Source of the DNA: Bacteroides sp. CAG:443
GTDB lineage: Bacteria > Bacteroidota > Bacteroidia > Bacteroidales > Bacteroidaceae
Length of the DNA: 64,000 nucleotides
Assembly: GCA_000432735.1 (NCBI GenBank)
Contig: FR887808.1
Location: 9,900-73,899 of the forward strand
Reading direction: 5' to 3'
Shown here piece after piece: positions 33,312 through 42,353 of the stretch. The position numbers and the translations under genes are program-made. The first letter of the stretch is position 1. Each line of letters starts with the position of its first letter. Below the pieces are notes generated by a model. That model made no database searches. It was not told the origin of the DNA and worked only from the letters and a program-made list of their open reading frames with translations.

Positions 33312-35636
33312 ATGAAAAAAACTCCATTAAAAGTATGGGCCATTTGCCTGCTAACGGCAGGATGTCTGATGGCGTGCGCGCCACAAGAAACCCAAACGGG
33401 TAACCTGAATGTCATTCCACTACCCCAAGAAGTAACGGAAAATCCATCATCGGCACCTTTCGTTATCAAGCCCTCCACAACCATCGTCTATGAGGAAAGT
33501 AATGAAAAATTGGCAAGTACCGCCCGTCTTTTAGCCGATTATATTAAAGAGGTAACAGGGACGGAAGTCAAAACAGGCGGTCAGGCAAGCAAGAACTGTA
33601 TCATCCTGAAAGTCGATCCGTCTATGACACACAAAGAGGGATACGACCTGAGCATCACTGCCGATGCCGTTACGGTAACGGGAGCTACCGAGGCCGGAGT
33701 ATTCTACGGCTGTCAGACCATCCACAAGGCACTGCCCATTACAGAGGGCAAAGCACTGGCTTCGCTGCCTGCCGGAGAGGTGAAAGACTTCCCGCAGTAT
33801 AATTACCGTGGGTTCATGATTGATGTAGGCCGTCATTTCTTTCCGAAGGAATACCTGAAGAAACTGATTGATGTCATGGCACTGCACAACATCAACTATT
33901 TCCACTGGCATCTGACCGAGGATCAGGGCTGGCGTATCGAAATCAAAAAATATCCCAAGCTAACGGAAATAGGTTCGTACCGCAAGGAAACGCTTACGGC
34001 ACCGGGATCGGGCAAGTTCGACGGCACTCCGGTAAGCGGTTACTACACGCAGGAGGATGCCAAGGAAATCGTGGCTTATGCAGCCGAACGCTTCATCACC
34101 GTAATCCCCGAAATAGACATGCCGGGACACATGCTGGCTGCGCTGGCTTCGTATCCGGAACTGGGATGTACGGGTGGTCCGTATGAAACGGCTACCAAAT
34201 TCGGTGTGTTCAAGGAAGTGCTGTGTGGCGGCAATCCCAAGACATTGCAGTTTGCCAAGGATGTGGTAAACGAACTGATGGATATCTTCCCGGATGCTCC
34301 TTATATCCATATCGGAGGCGATGAATGTCCGAAAGCAGAATGGAAGAAGTGTCCGAAGTGTCAGGCTAAGATCAAGGAACTAGGACTGCGTGACACGAAG
34401 GAGCACAGCAAGGAAAACCAGCTTCAGGTGTACTTCATGAACGAAGTGGAAAAGGAAATCGCCAAACGAGGCAAGAAGATGCTGGCTTGGGACGAAATCC
34501 TGGAAGGCAACCCAAATCCTGCAACGACTACCGTCATGGCATGGACGGGCGTAAAGGCTTCCATCAAGGCTGCACAGCTGGGACATCCTACCATTGTCTG
34601 CCCCATCAGTCACCTGTATTTCAGCAATCCGGGCTACAACCGACTGAAGGGTATCAGCAGCGTGGAACGGGTATACAACTTTGAACCGCAGTCTGACAAA
34701 CTGACTCCGGAAGAGAAGAAAAACATTATCGGCGTACAGGCTTGTATCTGGACGGAATGGACGAAGGACAGCGTGAAGATGGAATGGCAGATGATGCCAC
34801 GTATCGCCGCACTGAGTGAGTTGCAGTGGAGCAATCCGGCCAAGAAGGATTTGAACGGATTCCTAAAACGTCTCCGCCACCAACTGGATCTGTATCAGCT
34901 GTATGGATGTAATTATAAAAAGGATATTGAGGATGTAACGATTGACGTGGAACCGAAGGGAACAGATGGAACGGCAGTTATCCAACTGAAGACTTTCGAC
35001 AACGCACCGGTTTACTATACACTGGATGGTTCGGAACCGTCGGCAGCCTCGCAGCAGTATACGCAGCCATTTACGTTAGACAAGACCACGACCATCAAGG
35101 CAAAGGCTATCCGCAACGGACGTGAGAGTGATGTGACTGCCGAAACACTGACATACAACCTGGCTACCATGCACCCGATTACCCTGAAATGTGAGCCGGA
35201 TGAAAAATTCACTTACAAGGGTGCCAACTTGCTGGTAGACGGTATGCAGGGAGATGACAACTACCGTTCGGGACGTTACATCGGTATTTACGGTCAGGAT
35301 TTCGATGCGACCATCGACTTGCAGGAGCCGAAAGAAATTTCTTCTGTATCGGTCGGTACCTATCTGGTTCCGGGCGACTATATCTTCGGTCTGACAGGAC
35401 TGGAAGTTTATGGTTCTGAAGACGGCAAGGCTTACACCAAGATTGCTTCGAAGGCTATTCCTACCCTCGAAAAAGGCAGCAAGAACAATGTGCTGAAGCG
35501 AGATACCCTCAGCTTCGACAAGACGAAGGCACGTTATGTACACATCATCGGAAAGAATACTCCGGTACTTCCGAAGTGGCATCCGGGTGCAGGCAGTCAG
35601 ACTTACCTGTTCCTCGATGAAATTGCTATCAACTAA
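33312..35636 (+). CDS. Beta-N-acetylhexosaminidase, GH20 lipoprotein
   Basis: A 774-residue lipoprotein (Cys 22 in CLMACAP). An N-terminal GH20b-like alpha/beta domain (about 35-150) precedes the GH20 barrel (about 155-510) with the catalytic Asp-Glu pair D337-E338 in HIGGDECPKAEW. A chitobiase C-terminal-like Ig domain follows (about 545-615, PVYYTLDGSEPSAASQQYTQPFTL), then an F5/8-type discoidin-like carbohydrate-binding domain to the end. It removes terminal GlcNAc or GalNAc, fitting mucin O-glycan or glycosaminoglycan breakdown with the neighbouring sulfatase and SusCD system. Confidence 0.93.
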   Translation: MKKTPLKVWAICLLTAGCLMACAPQETQTGNLNVIPLPQEVTENPSSAPFVIKPSTTIVYEESNEKLASTARLLADYIKEVTGTEVKTGGQASKNCIILKVDPSMTHKEGYDLSITADAVTVTGATEAGVFYGCQTIHKALPITEGKALASLPAGEVKDFPQYNYRGFMIDVGRHFFPKEYLKKLIDVMALHNINYFHWHLTEDQGWRIEIKKYPKLTEIGSYRKETLTAPGSGKFDGTPVSGYYTQEDAKEIVAYAAERFITVIPEIDMPGHMLAALASYPELGCTGGPYETATKFGVFKEVLCGGNPKTLQFAKDVVNELMDIFPDAPYIHIGGDECPKAEWKKCPKCQAKIKELGLRDTKEHSKENQLQVYFMNEVEKEIAKRGKKMLAWDEILEGNPNPATTTVMAWTGVKASIKAAQLGHPTIVCPISHLYFSNPGYNRLKGISSVERVYNFEPQSDKLTPEEKKNIIGVQACIWTEWTKDSVKMEWQMMPRIAALSELQWSNPAKKDLNGFLKRLRHQLDLYQLYGCNYKKDIEDVTIDVEPKGTDGTAVIQLKTFDNAPVYYTLDGSEPSAASQQYTQPFTLDKTTTIKAKAIRNGRESDVTAETLTYNLATMHPITLKCEPDEKFTYKGANLLVDGMQGDDNYRSGRYIGIYGQDFDATIDLQEPKEISSVSVGTYLVPGDYIFGLTGLEVYGSEDGKAYTKIASKAIPTLEKGSKNNVLKRDTLSFDKTKARYVHIIGKNTPVLPKWHPGAGSQTYLFLDEIAIN

Positions 35637-35686
35637 AAATAATAAACGGCTGCCGAGATAAGATGCAGCCAATATTATCATAAAAA

Positions 35687-35735
35687 AAAAGAGTCATATC
35701 ATCCTTTCATACGGAGAGTTTGATATGACTCTTTT
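35687..35735. terminator. Terminator after the GH20 gene
   Basis: Perfect 15-bp stem AAAAGAGTCATATCA (35687-35701) with 35721-35735. The stem and the GAGTTTGATA part of the loop side closely match the terminator at 5352-5402. Confidence 0.85.
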
Positions 35736-35810
35736 CTATGATAACTAAATCAAGAGATAAAAAAACATCGGGACGTTTTCCCGTAATCATCGCCTGATAT
35801 TTTTTTGCAT

Positions 35811-35859
35811 AATCCTCATAAATTAGGATTGCCGGATAACGGGAATTGGCGTTACTTTG
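35811..35859 (+). promoter_or_regulatory. Promoter and possible operator of the TonB receptor gene at 35891
   Basis: An inverted repeat AATCCT-N8-AGGATT (35811-35830) lies 21 bp upstream of a TTACTTTG -7-like element (35852-35859). The segment CGTTACTTTGCAA around the -7 element also occurs in the flavodoxin promoter at about 38613-38625. Confidence 0.5.
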
Positions 35860-35890
35860 CAACCGAATTACAAAACCCACTAGACAGATT

Positions 35891-38266
35891 ATGAAACGTA
35901 CAATTCTCGCTTCGCTGGCAACTGCCGTGACGACACTCGCCTTTGCTACTCCGACCGATACAGAGATTGCATTGGTCAAGGACACTACCAAAGTTATAGA
36001 CATCGAAGAAGTGGTGGTTATCGCCACTCCCAAGGAAAATAACCGTCTGCGCCAGCAGGCCATTTCGTCGACTTCGCTCTCGCAGAATGAGATGCGCAAC
36101 AACTCGGTGACTTCGGTTAAGGCGTTGTCGGGACTTGTACCCAATCTGTTTATCCCCGATTACGGTTCCAAGCTGACTACCTCGGTGTATGTCCGCGGTA
36201 TCGGTTCGCGTATCAACACGCCTGCCGTGGGTCTGTATGTCGACAATATTCCATTTATCGACAAGTCAGCTTTCGACTTCAACTATTCCGATATCGAACG
36301 AATCGACGTGATGCGTGGTCCGCAGGGAACGCTGTACGGACGAAACACCATGGGTGGACTGATCCGTGTGTTTACCAAGTCGCCTTTCACATATCAAGGT
36401 ACGGATATCCGTCTGAGCGCAGCTACATACAATGACTATAAAGCCTCTCTGACTCACTACCACCGTATTTCTTCGCAGTTTGCTTTCTCTACGGGTTTCT
36501 TCTACGAGCACAAGGGAGGCTTCTTCAAGAACAGTTTCAACAACAAGCGCATCGATACGGACAATGAGTTCGGAGGTCGTTTCCGCGCTATCTACCTGCC
36601 TACAGACAACCTGAAACTGGACCTGACGGTGAATTATGAATATACCAATCAGGGAGGTTATCCGTACGAATACACCGGACGTACCGACGGCAAGACGGAA
36701 GATCGCAGCGACTATATCGGAAAAATATCGTATAACCGTCTCTGCGGTTACAAGCGTAACTTGCTGAATGCAGGTCTGAATCTGGAGCATCAGGCAGACA
36801 ACTTTATATTGAGCAGTGTGACAGGTTTCCAGTATCTGTACGACCAGATGAATCTGGATCAGGATTTCACCGAAGCCGACATCTATACCATCATGCAGAA
36901 GCAGAACTCGAAAACCATCAGCGAGGAACTTGTATTGAAGTCGAAGCCGGGCAACCGCTGGCAGTGGACTACGGGAGTGAGCGGATTCTATCAGTGGCTG
37001 AAAACTGACGGTCCGGTTACTTTCCAGGAAGAAGGAATCCAGAGCCTCATCGAGGATAACATCAACGCAGGACTCTCGCATCTGCCTGCCGGAGCACCTA
37101 CTTTAGCAACCAAAATTACGACACGACCCTTGCCCATTTCGGGTGTGTTCGATACACCGATTTTGAACGGTGCCATTTACCACCAGTCTACGTTCAACGA
37201 TGTGCTGGTAGAAGGTCTGTCGGTTACGGCTGGTCTGCGTCTGGACTACGAGAAGCTAAAGCTGGATTACAACTCGGTATGCGACATGAATTTCGATTTC
37301 AGCGTATCGGCTCCTTTCCTTCCAACGGCGATTGTCCGACCGCTGAATGCCAAGACGCAGTTCATCGGCAAGGAATCGACCGACTACTTGCAGTTGCTGC
37401 CTAAGTTTACCATTCAATACGCATGGAACAGCAAGAACAATGTGTATGCTACCGTCAGCAAGGGATATCGTTCGGGAGGATACAACATTCAGATGTTCTC
37501 CGACCTGATACAGAACAACATGAGAAACGATATGATGAATGCCATCAAGCAGGACGAGGTGCTCGGCAAGTTTGCCGGAATGATGCCGAACATGCCGGCT
37601 TCGGATGTCAACGTGTCGGATGCTACGCTTTACAAACCTGAATATTCATGGAACTATGAGGTTGGTTCGCACACCACCCTGTTCGACGACAAGCTGCAAG
37701 CCGACGTTGCTCTGTTCTACATGGATACGCGCAACCAGCAGATTTCACGTTTTGCCGAAAGCGGACTGGGACGTATCACGGTCAATGCGGGAAAGAGCCG
37801 CAGTCTGGGTGCCGAAGCTTCCGTGCGTGCACAGCTGACCAACGCGTTCAGCCTGAACGGAAACTACGGATATACGTACGCTACCTTTACCGACTACGTG
37901 GTGAGCGACACAGAGAACTACAACGGCAACTATGTGCCTTTCGTTCCCAAGCACACGTTCAATGTAGGAGCACAGTACGTGTTCACGATGAGAAAGGGTG
38001 CTATCTTAGACAACATTACGGTGAATGCCAACTACAAGGCTGCCGGACGTATCTACTGGACGGAACAGAACAATGCCAGTCAGGCGCTGTACGGCACACT
38101 GAACGGACGTGTCAACTTCAACAAGGGCAACGGACAGCTGGCTTTCTGGATAAACAATGCGCTTAACACCGACTATCAGGCATTCTACTTCGAAACCATG
38201 AACAGAGGCTTTGCACAGAAAGGCCGTCCCCTTCAGGTTGGTGTGGATATCCGCTGCCGTTTCTGA
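35891..38266 (+). CDS. TonB-dependent receptor, iron-complex type
   Basis: A 791-residue outer-membrane receptor: signal peptide (MKRTILASLATAVTTLAFA), TonB box-like IEEVVVIA, plug (VYVRGIGSRINTPAVGLYVDNIPFIDKSAFDFNYSDIERIDVMRGPQGTLYGRNTMGG) and a barrel ending GRPLQVGVDIRCRF. The plug layout is that of iron-complex or siderophore receptors rather than SusC. It has no SusD partner. The start at 35891 begins the signal peptide; an in-frame ATG at 35846 lies upstream of the predicted transcript start. Its nearest downstream neighbour is a flavodoxin gene with a similar promoter, which suggests iron limitation as a common cue. Confidence 0.88.
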   Translation: MKRTILASLATAVTTLAFATPTDTEIALVKDTTKVIDIEEVVVIATPKENNRLRQQAISSTSLSQNEMRNNSVTSVKALSGLVPNLFIPDYGSKLTTSVYVRGIGSRINTPAVGLYVDNIPFIDKSAFDFNYSDIERIDVMRGPQGTLYGRNTMGGLIRVFTKSPFTYQGTDIRLSAATYNDYKASLTHYHRISSQFAFSTGFFYEHKGGFFKNSFNNKRIDTDNEFGGRFRAIYLPTDNLKLDLTVNYEYTNQGGYPYEYTGRTDGKTEDRSDYIGKISYNRLCGYKRNLLNAGLNLEHQADNFILSSVTGFQYLYDQMNLDQDFTEADIYTIMQKQNSKTISEELVLKSKPGNRWQWTTGVSGFYQWLKTDGPVTFQEEGIQSLIEDNINAGLSHLPAGAPTLATKITTRPLPISGVFDTPILNGAIYHQSTFNDVLVEGLSVTAGLRLDYEKLKLDYNSVCDMNFDFSVSAPFLPTAIVRPLNAKTQFIGKESTDYLQLLPKFTIQYAWNSKNNVYATVSKGYRSGGYNIQMFSDLIQNNMRNDMMNAIKQDEVLGKFAGMMPNMPASDVNVSDATLYKPEYSWNYEVGSHTTLFDDKLQADVALFYMDTRNQQISRFAESGLGRITVNAGKSRSLGAEASVRAQLTNAFSLNGNYGYTYATFTDYVVSDTENYNGNYVPFVPKHTFNVGAQYVFTMRKGAILDNITVNANYKAAGRIYWTEQNNASQALYGTLNGRVNFNKGNGQLAFWINNALNTDYQAFYFETMNRGFAQKGRPLQVGVDIRCRF

Positions 38267-38310
38267 TGTCCGCCTCACATTCCGTAAACCAAATAGAAAC
38301 TTAAAAGCAA

Positions 38311-38369
38311 AGCATCCTCCTGTCTTTGGTCCCTTCACAACGAAGGCTAAAGCAGGAGGATGCTTTTTA
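38311..38369 (+). terminator. Terminator after the TonB receptor gene
   Basis: GCATCCTCCTG (38312-38322) pairs with CAGGAGGATGC (38353-38363) and is followed by TTTTTAT. Confidence 0.88.
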
Positions 38370-38652
38370 TATATTGCCCATGTTCGCGTTTCAGGCGTTT
38401 CAGCTCCGGTTCCTTTTTAATCCAGTTCTTTTTGAAAGGTGCAGGGTTTCTCCTCAGATTACGATTCTCGCTGTGTTTCTGATAGCCATATCTTTTATTT
38501 TGAGAATCACCTCAATTTCAGATTCAATTTAGGTCATAAACTTTTGTGACATAATCTTAAACGATGCGTACAAAATCATTATTTTTAGGTATTTCAAAAC
38601 TTCTCCAGACACCGTTACTTTGCAATGTCAAATCAACTAAAAGTATAAAGCA
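38370..38652. other. Intergenic region upstream of the flavodoxin gene
   Basis: About 280 bp without a gene. A TTACTTTG -7-like element lies at 38615-38622, 31 nt before the flavodoxin start, in the same CGTTACTTTGCAA context as the TonB receptor promoter at 35850. Nothing else is recognised. Confidence 0.5.
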
Positions 38653-39159
38653 ATGAAAAAGACTGGTGTATTTTACGGTTCTACAACAGGCACAACCGAG
38701 TCTGTTGCACGCATGATAGCAAACAAGTTAGGAATTTCTTCCGGCGATGTATACGATGTAAGCAAGCTAACTGTCGATGTGGCAGGGAGCTACGAAGCGC
38801 TGATTTTAGGAACCTCTACCTGGGGCGACGGCGAATTGCAGGACGACTGGTACGACGGCATCAAGGTTTTAAAAGGGATGGATCTTTCCGGCAAGACGGT
38901 TGCCCTGTTCGGATGCGGTGACTCGGAATCTTACGCCGATACGTTCTGCGATGGCATGGGTATCTTGTTCAACGACTTGAAAGACAGTGGCTGCCGCTTC
39001 ATCGGTGCCGTTTCGGATGCCGACTATACTTACTGTTCTTCAGCTGCCGTGACCGACGGATATTTCGTGGGGCTTGCTATCGACGAAACCAACGAAGGCG
39101 ACAAGACCGAAGAGCGTATAACGGCATGGACGGAAATGCTGAAAACCGAACTTGCCTGA
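38653..39159 (+). CDS. fldA: Flavodoxin
   Basis: A 168-residue long-chain flavodoxin carrying FMN. The phosphate-binding loop GSTTGTTESVA is at residues 9-19, and the FMN-ring loops include STWGDGELQDDW and CGDSESYADTFCDGMG. It is a soluble one-electron carrier that replaces ferredoxin in many bacteria when iron is scarce. It is followed closely by a DUF2023 gene and preceded by a siderophore-type TonB receptor gene. Confidence 0.95.
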   Translation: MKKTGVFYGSTTGTTESVARMIANKLGISSGDVYDVSKLTVDVAGSYEALILGTSTWGDGELQDDWYDGIKVLKGMDLSGKTVALFGCGDSESYADTFCDGMGILFNDLKDSGCRFIGAVSDADYTYCSSAAVTDGYFVGLAIDETNEGDKTEERITAWTEMLKTELA

Positions 39160-39206
39160 AACCAACCTCCGGACAACTCTATGAATCATTCCAAACAACC
39201 ACTCCC

Positions 39207-39569
39207 ATGAAAGTAACCGAAATCAATCCCGTAGAACTGAAAGTGTTTCTGAACCACATCTATGAATACAAGAAAGGTGTGCGTCAGATGGTGCTCTACA
39301 CCACCAACAAGAAATACGAAACATTTGCCGTAAACCGGTTGAAAAGCCAGCGCATCCCGTTCGTGATTCAGCCGGTAGACGAGGAACGCATCAACTTGTT
39401 TTTCGGCAAGGCGGAATGTATCAATGCCATCCGCCTGATGGTAACCCGGCCCTTGAACCTGCTCAGTCCGGAAGAAGATTTCATTTTGGGAGCCATGTTG
39501 GGATACGATATCTGTGCACAATGTAAACGTTACTGCACACGCAAGGCTCGCACGCGTGTGGCGAATTAA
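39207..39569 (+). CDS. DUF2023 family protein
   Basis: A 120-residue soluble protein matching the DUF2023 family (MKVTEINPVELKVFLNHIYEYKKGVRQMVLYTTNKKYE), of unknown function. It ends with a Cys pair, CAQCKRYC, that could bind metal or be redox-active. The start at 39207 is used because the protein family begins there; an earlier in-frame ATG lies inside the flavodoxin gene. It is 47 nt after the flavodoxin gene, and probably co-transcribed. The pairing suggests it works with flavodoxin, by inference only. Confidence 0.82.
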   Translation: MKVTEINPVELKVFLNHIYEYKKGVRQMVLYTTNKKYETFAVNRLKSQRIPFVIQPVDEERINLFFGKAECINAIRLMVTRPLNLLSPEEDFILGAMLGYDICAQCKRYCTRKARTRVAN

Positions 39570-39580
39570 CATCATCTTGC

Positions 39581-40537
39581 CTATTCATTCAGTGCACCAC
39601 AATGCGGACAAATGCCTTTTGTCCGCATTTTTGCTCCACAGGCTCCACAGGCATACGGATATTTGTCCGACTTCCGCAGACGGTCGATACACCATACCGT
39701 GTAGGCTATCAGGCAGACATAGGCAGCATATACCCAGACATAGGTGAAGAATATATACAGGAAAATACAGTACGCAGCCAGTCCCACCAGATAGAAAAAC
39801 GCGACTTCCAATTTCGTCTGATGGAAAAGATCATCGAGCATGGCTACCCCCACCAGCAGAATCAGTCCCACACAAACGATGAACAGTCCCAAGATAAAAG
39901 GTACGTCAAACGGATTCAGCGTAGGATCGTAGTAATAGTGCATCCATGTTTCCGGCACGAAATGCTGGATGCTGTTGTAGAGCGTAGCCGCTATCGCCAT
40001 CAGCAGCGACAAGGTTATGGGGAACACACTGTCGATGTCATTCAGTCCGATCAGCTTGATCTGTTTCTTCCGTATCGCCCGATAGACAAACCATACGCAG
40101 AACACGGCCATAATGAGAAAGAACGGCAAGGTATGCGAGTTGCTGAACAAATGGATGAACTGCGAAATAGGGTCAACCGGCACGATGTGTTCCAGCAGTT
40201 CATGCTCCTGAATCCAGCCGATGGTTTCCTGATCGCGTGCCACCTTCACCCATACCGAGTCCACTGAATCCTGAGGATGGACATCAAACTCCGCCACCAC
40301 CAGTTGATTTCCTCTGACGACAGGCACACTGTCCATAAACGGTAACTGATGCAGCCACAAGGTATCGGCCTCCACCTCGAAGTTACTGCTCAGCGCATAC
40401 GCCCGTTCGGGCACGACAGTCGGCAGCGAATCAGTCTTCCCGTCGGCAGGCATGTCTGTCGAAGCCGCCGGCCGATAGTGGCAAGCCACGATACCGACCA
40501 GCAACAAGAGGATCAATATGTATTTACTCTTCTGCAT
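39581..40537 (-). CDS. Membrane lipoprotein with SH3-like segment and C-terminal zinc ribbon
   Basis: A 318-residue protein of unknown function. It starts with a lipoprotein-type signal (MQKSKYILILLLLVGIVAC, Cys 19). Residues about 45-120 resemble a bacterial SH3-like domain (SVPVVRGNQLVVAEF, ETIGWIQEHELLEH). About five to six hydrophobic helices span 135-290, and the C-terminus is a zinc ribbon (CGACGAKMRTKGICPHCG). It overlaps the upstream U32-family gene by 14 nt, so it is the last gene of the metA, U32, membrane-protein operon. It converges on the DUF2023 gene with only 11 nt between. Confidence 0.75.
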   Translation of the reverse strand: MQKSKYILILLLLVGIVACHYRPAASTDMPADGKTDSLPTVVPERAYALSSNFEVEADTLWLHQLPFMDSVPVVRGNQLVVAEFDVHPQDSVDSVWVKVARDQETIGWIQEHELLEHIVPVDPISQFIHLFSNSHTLPFFLIMAVFCVWFVYRAIRKKQIKLIGLNDIDSVFPITLSLLMAIAATLYNSIQHFVPETWMHYYYDPTLNPFDVPFILGLFIVCVGLILLVGVAMLDDLFHQTKLEVAFFYLVGLAAYCIFLYIFFTYVWVYAAYVCLIAYTVWCIDRLRKSDKYPYACGACGAKMRTKGICPHCGALNE

Positions 40538-42353
40538 ATACTTTCATCTGACACTGCTTACAGTCGAACTGCAAGCGGAAACGTCTGCCGTCGCCGCTGA
40601 CCAGAAAATACGGTTCGCGGTAAGGCGAGCGTACCTTATGATGTACCGGACACCAACCCATGCTGTAGCGCAGGCAGTGCTTGCAGAACATCAGCACAGC
40701 CTTTTCAGGAGCTTCTTTCTCGAATGCCGGTGCAATGCGCCGTACTCCGTGGTCGTGATAGAAAGCGGCAGCAGCACCGTTCATCACATTCCCCAAATAC
40801 GTCAGTTCCTGAACCGGAAAGGCATGATGGGTTTCAGGCATACGCCAAACCTCCTGCGGATAGTTGATGCGACGAGCTTCTAGCAGCTTCTCTACCGCCC
40901 GACGACGCAAGTCGGACAGTTCGGACGAAGGAATAAACCAGTTGTCCGACAAGGCTATTTCCACCGCCGTAGCCTCAAACGGCGTATTTCCCAGCTTGCT
41001 CAACTGGTTCTTCAGGTTCTCCTGCTGAGGAGTACGTGCCAGTTCCTTTTCTCTGGGCAAGGCAATGCTGATACGGTTCTCATCCTCATCGGCAAGCGAC
41101 AGGGTAAAGCCGAAATTATTCTCTTCCAGCCTCAGCATCACGGCGATTTTCCGTTCGGCTGACTTCTTCTGCATCACCCGTTCAAACTCCTGATCGAAGT
41201 TACGGTAAAGTTTGGTCTTGGGCTTTACACGCGGCATCTCCTGCGGATAGAGTTTGTTGCCGTCCACCCGGTTCACACGGAAGCCGCACAACTTGCCCCG
41301 TTCGTCGAGATAACACAAACCGTCGCCGTTGCTGAACGATTTTACTCCCGCTACCGTGAGGTAATTGCCCCGAATCTCCTTGACCGTTCCTACCTCCTCA
41401 CCCAACGATTTCGGTGTATCGAACGAGAAAATGCCCGGATTACGTCCGTGCGCGAAATAGTCGGTAAAGCCACGGCTGAAACTCTTGTCCAGCTGCGGAC
41501 GGAAGGCGAGCTTCACCGTTCCCGACGAAGCACGTGTATATTCCTTGCGGCGCTTCAGGATGGCATCTAGTTTCTGACGGTAGTACGCCGTCACGTTCTT
41601 TACATACGATACATCCTTCAGTCGTCCTTCTATCTTGAGCGAAGAAGCCCCTGCATCGAGCAGTGCCTCCAAGTTCTCACTCTGGTTCATATCCTTGAGC
41701 GACAGCAAATGCTTGTTGCGCGCAATGACTTTTCCGTCGGCATCTACCATATCGAAGCCCAAGCGGCAGAACTGCGCACACTCTCCACGGTTGGCACTGC
41801 GGCCGAAGCATGCCTGACTCACGTAACACTGTCCGCTGTAACTTACACACAGCGCACCGTGCACGAAGACCTCGAGCAACGTATCGGGACAGGCAGCATG
41901 TATTTTGGCAATCTCATCGAGCGTCAGCTCTCGTGCCAGCACCACCTGACGGAAACCGGCATCCGCCAAAAACTTGACCTTCTGCACCGTACGGTTGTCC
42001 ATCTGCGTACTGGCATGCAGCGGGATAGGCGGCAGATTGAGCTGTGTAATTCCCATATCCTGAACAATCAGCGCATCCACTCCGGCACGATACAAATCCC
42101 AGATCATCGCTTCGGTGTCCTTCAGTTCCTCGTCACGCAGGATCGTATTCACCGTGACATAAATACGGACATTGTACACATGCGCATACTGCACCAGTGC
42201 GGTAATGTCTTCCAGCGAATTGCCGGCAGCCGCACGTGCTCCGAAACGGGGAGCACCGATATACACCGCATCGGCACCATGATTGATAGCCTCGATGCCG
42301 CACTCCAGATTTTTTGCCGGAGCCAATAGTTCGATAGGACGTTGTCTGATCAT
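40524..42353 (-). CDS. U32 family protein, RlhA/TrhP-like
   Basis: A 609-residue member of peptidase family U32 (IELLAPAKNLECGIEAINHGADAVYIG; the Cys-rich CVSYSGQCYVSQACFGRSANRGECAQFC). The mid-region fits the DUF3656 collar seen in the 23S rRNA C2501 hydroxylation factor RlhA of E. coli, which also has similar length. Further cysteines lie near the C-terminus (CKHCLRYSMGWCPVH, CKQC). Despite the family name, characterised relatives act in RNA hydroxylation, so that role is more likely than proteolysis. The start codon overlaps the metA stop (TAATG). Confidence 0.85.
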   Translation of the reverse strand: MIRQRPIELLAPAKNLECGIEAINHGADAVYIGAPRFGARAAAGNSLEDITALVQYAHVYNVRIYVTVNTILRDEELKDTEAMIWDLYRAGVDALIVQDMGITQLNLPPIPLHASTQMDNRTVQKVKFLADAGFRQVVLARELTLDEIAKIHAACPDTLLEVFVHGALCVSYSGQCYVSQACFGRSANRGECAQFCRLGFDMVDADGKVIARNKHLLSLKDMNQSENLEALLDAGASSLKIEGRLKDVSYVKNVTAYYRQKLDAILKRRKEYTRASSGTVKLAFRPQLDKSFSRGFTDYFAHGRNPGIFSFDTPKSLGEEVGTVKEIRGNYLTVAGVKSFSNGDGLCYLDERGKLCGFRVNRVDGNKLYPQEMPRVKPKTKLYRNFDQEFERVMQKKSAERKIAVMLRLEENNFGFTLSLADEDENRISIALPREKELARTPQQENLKNQLSKLGNTPFEATAVEIALSDNWFIPSSELSDLRRRAVEKLLEARRINYPQEVWRMPETHHAFPVQELTYLGNVMNGAAAAFYHDHGVRRIAPAFEKEAPEKAVLMFCKHCLRYSMGWCPVHHKVRSPYREPYFLVSGDGRRFRLQFDCKQCQMKVYAEE

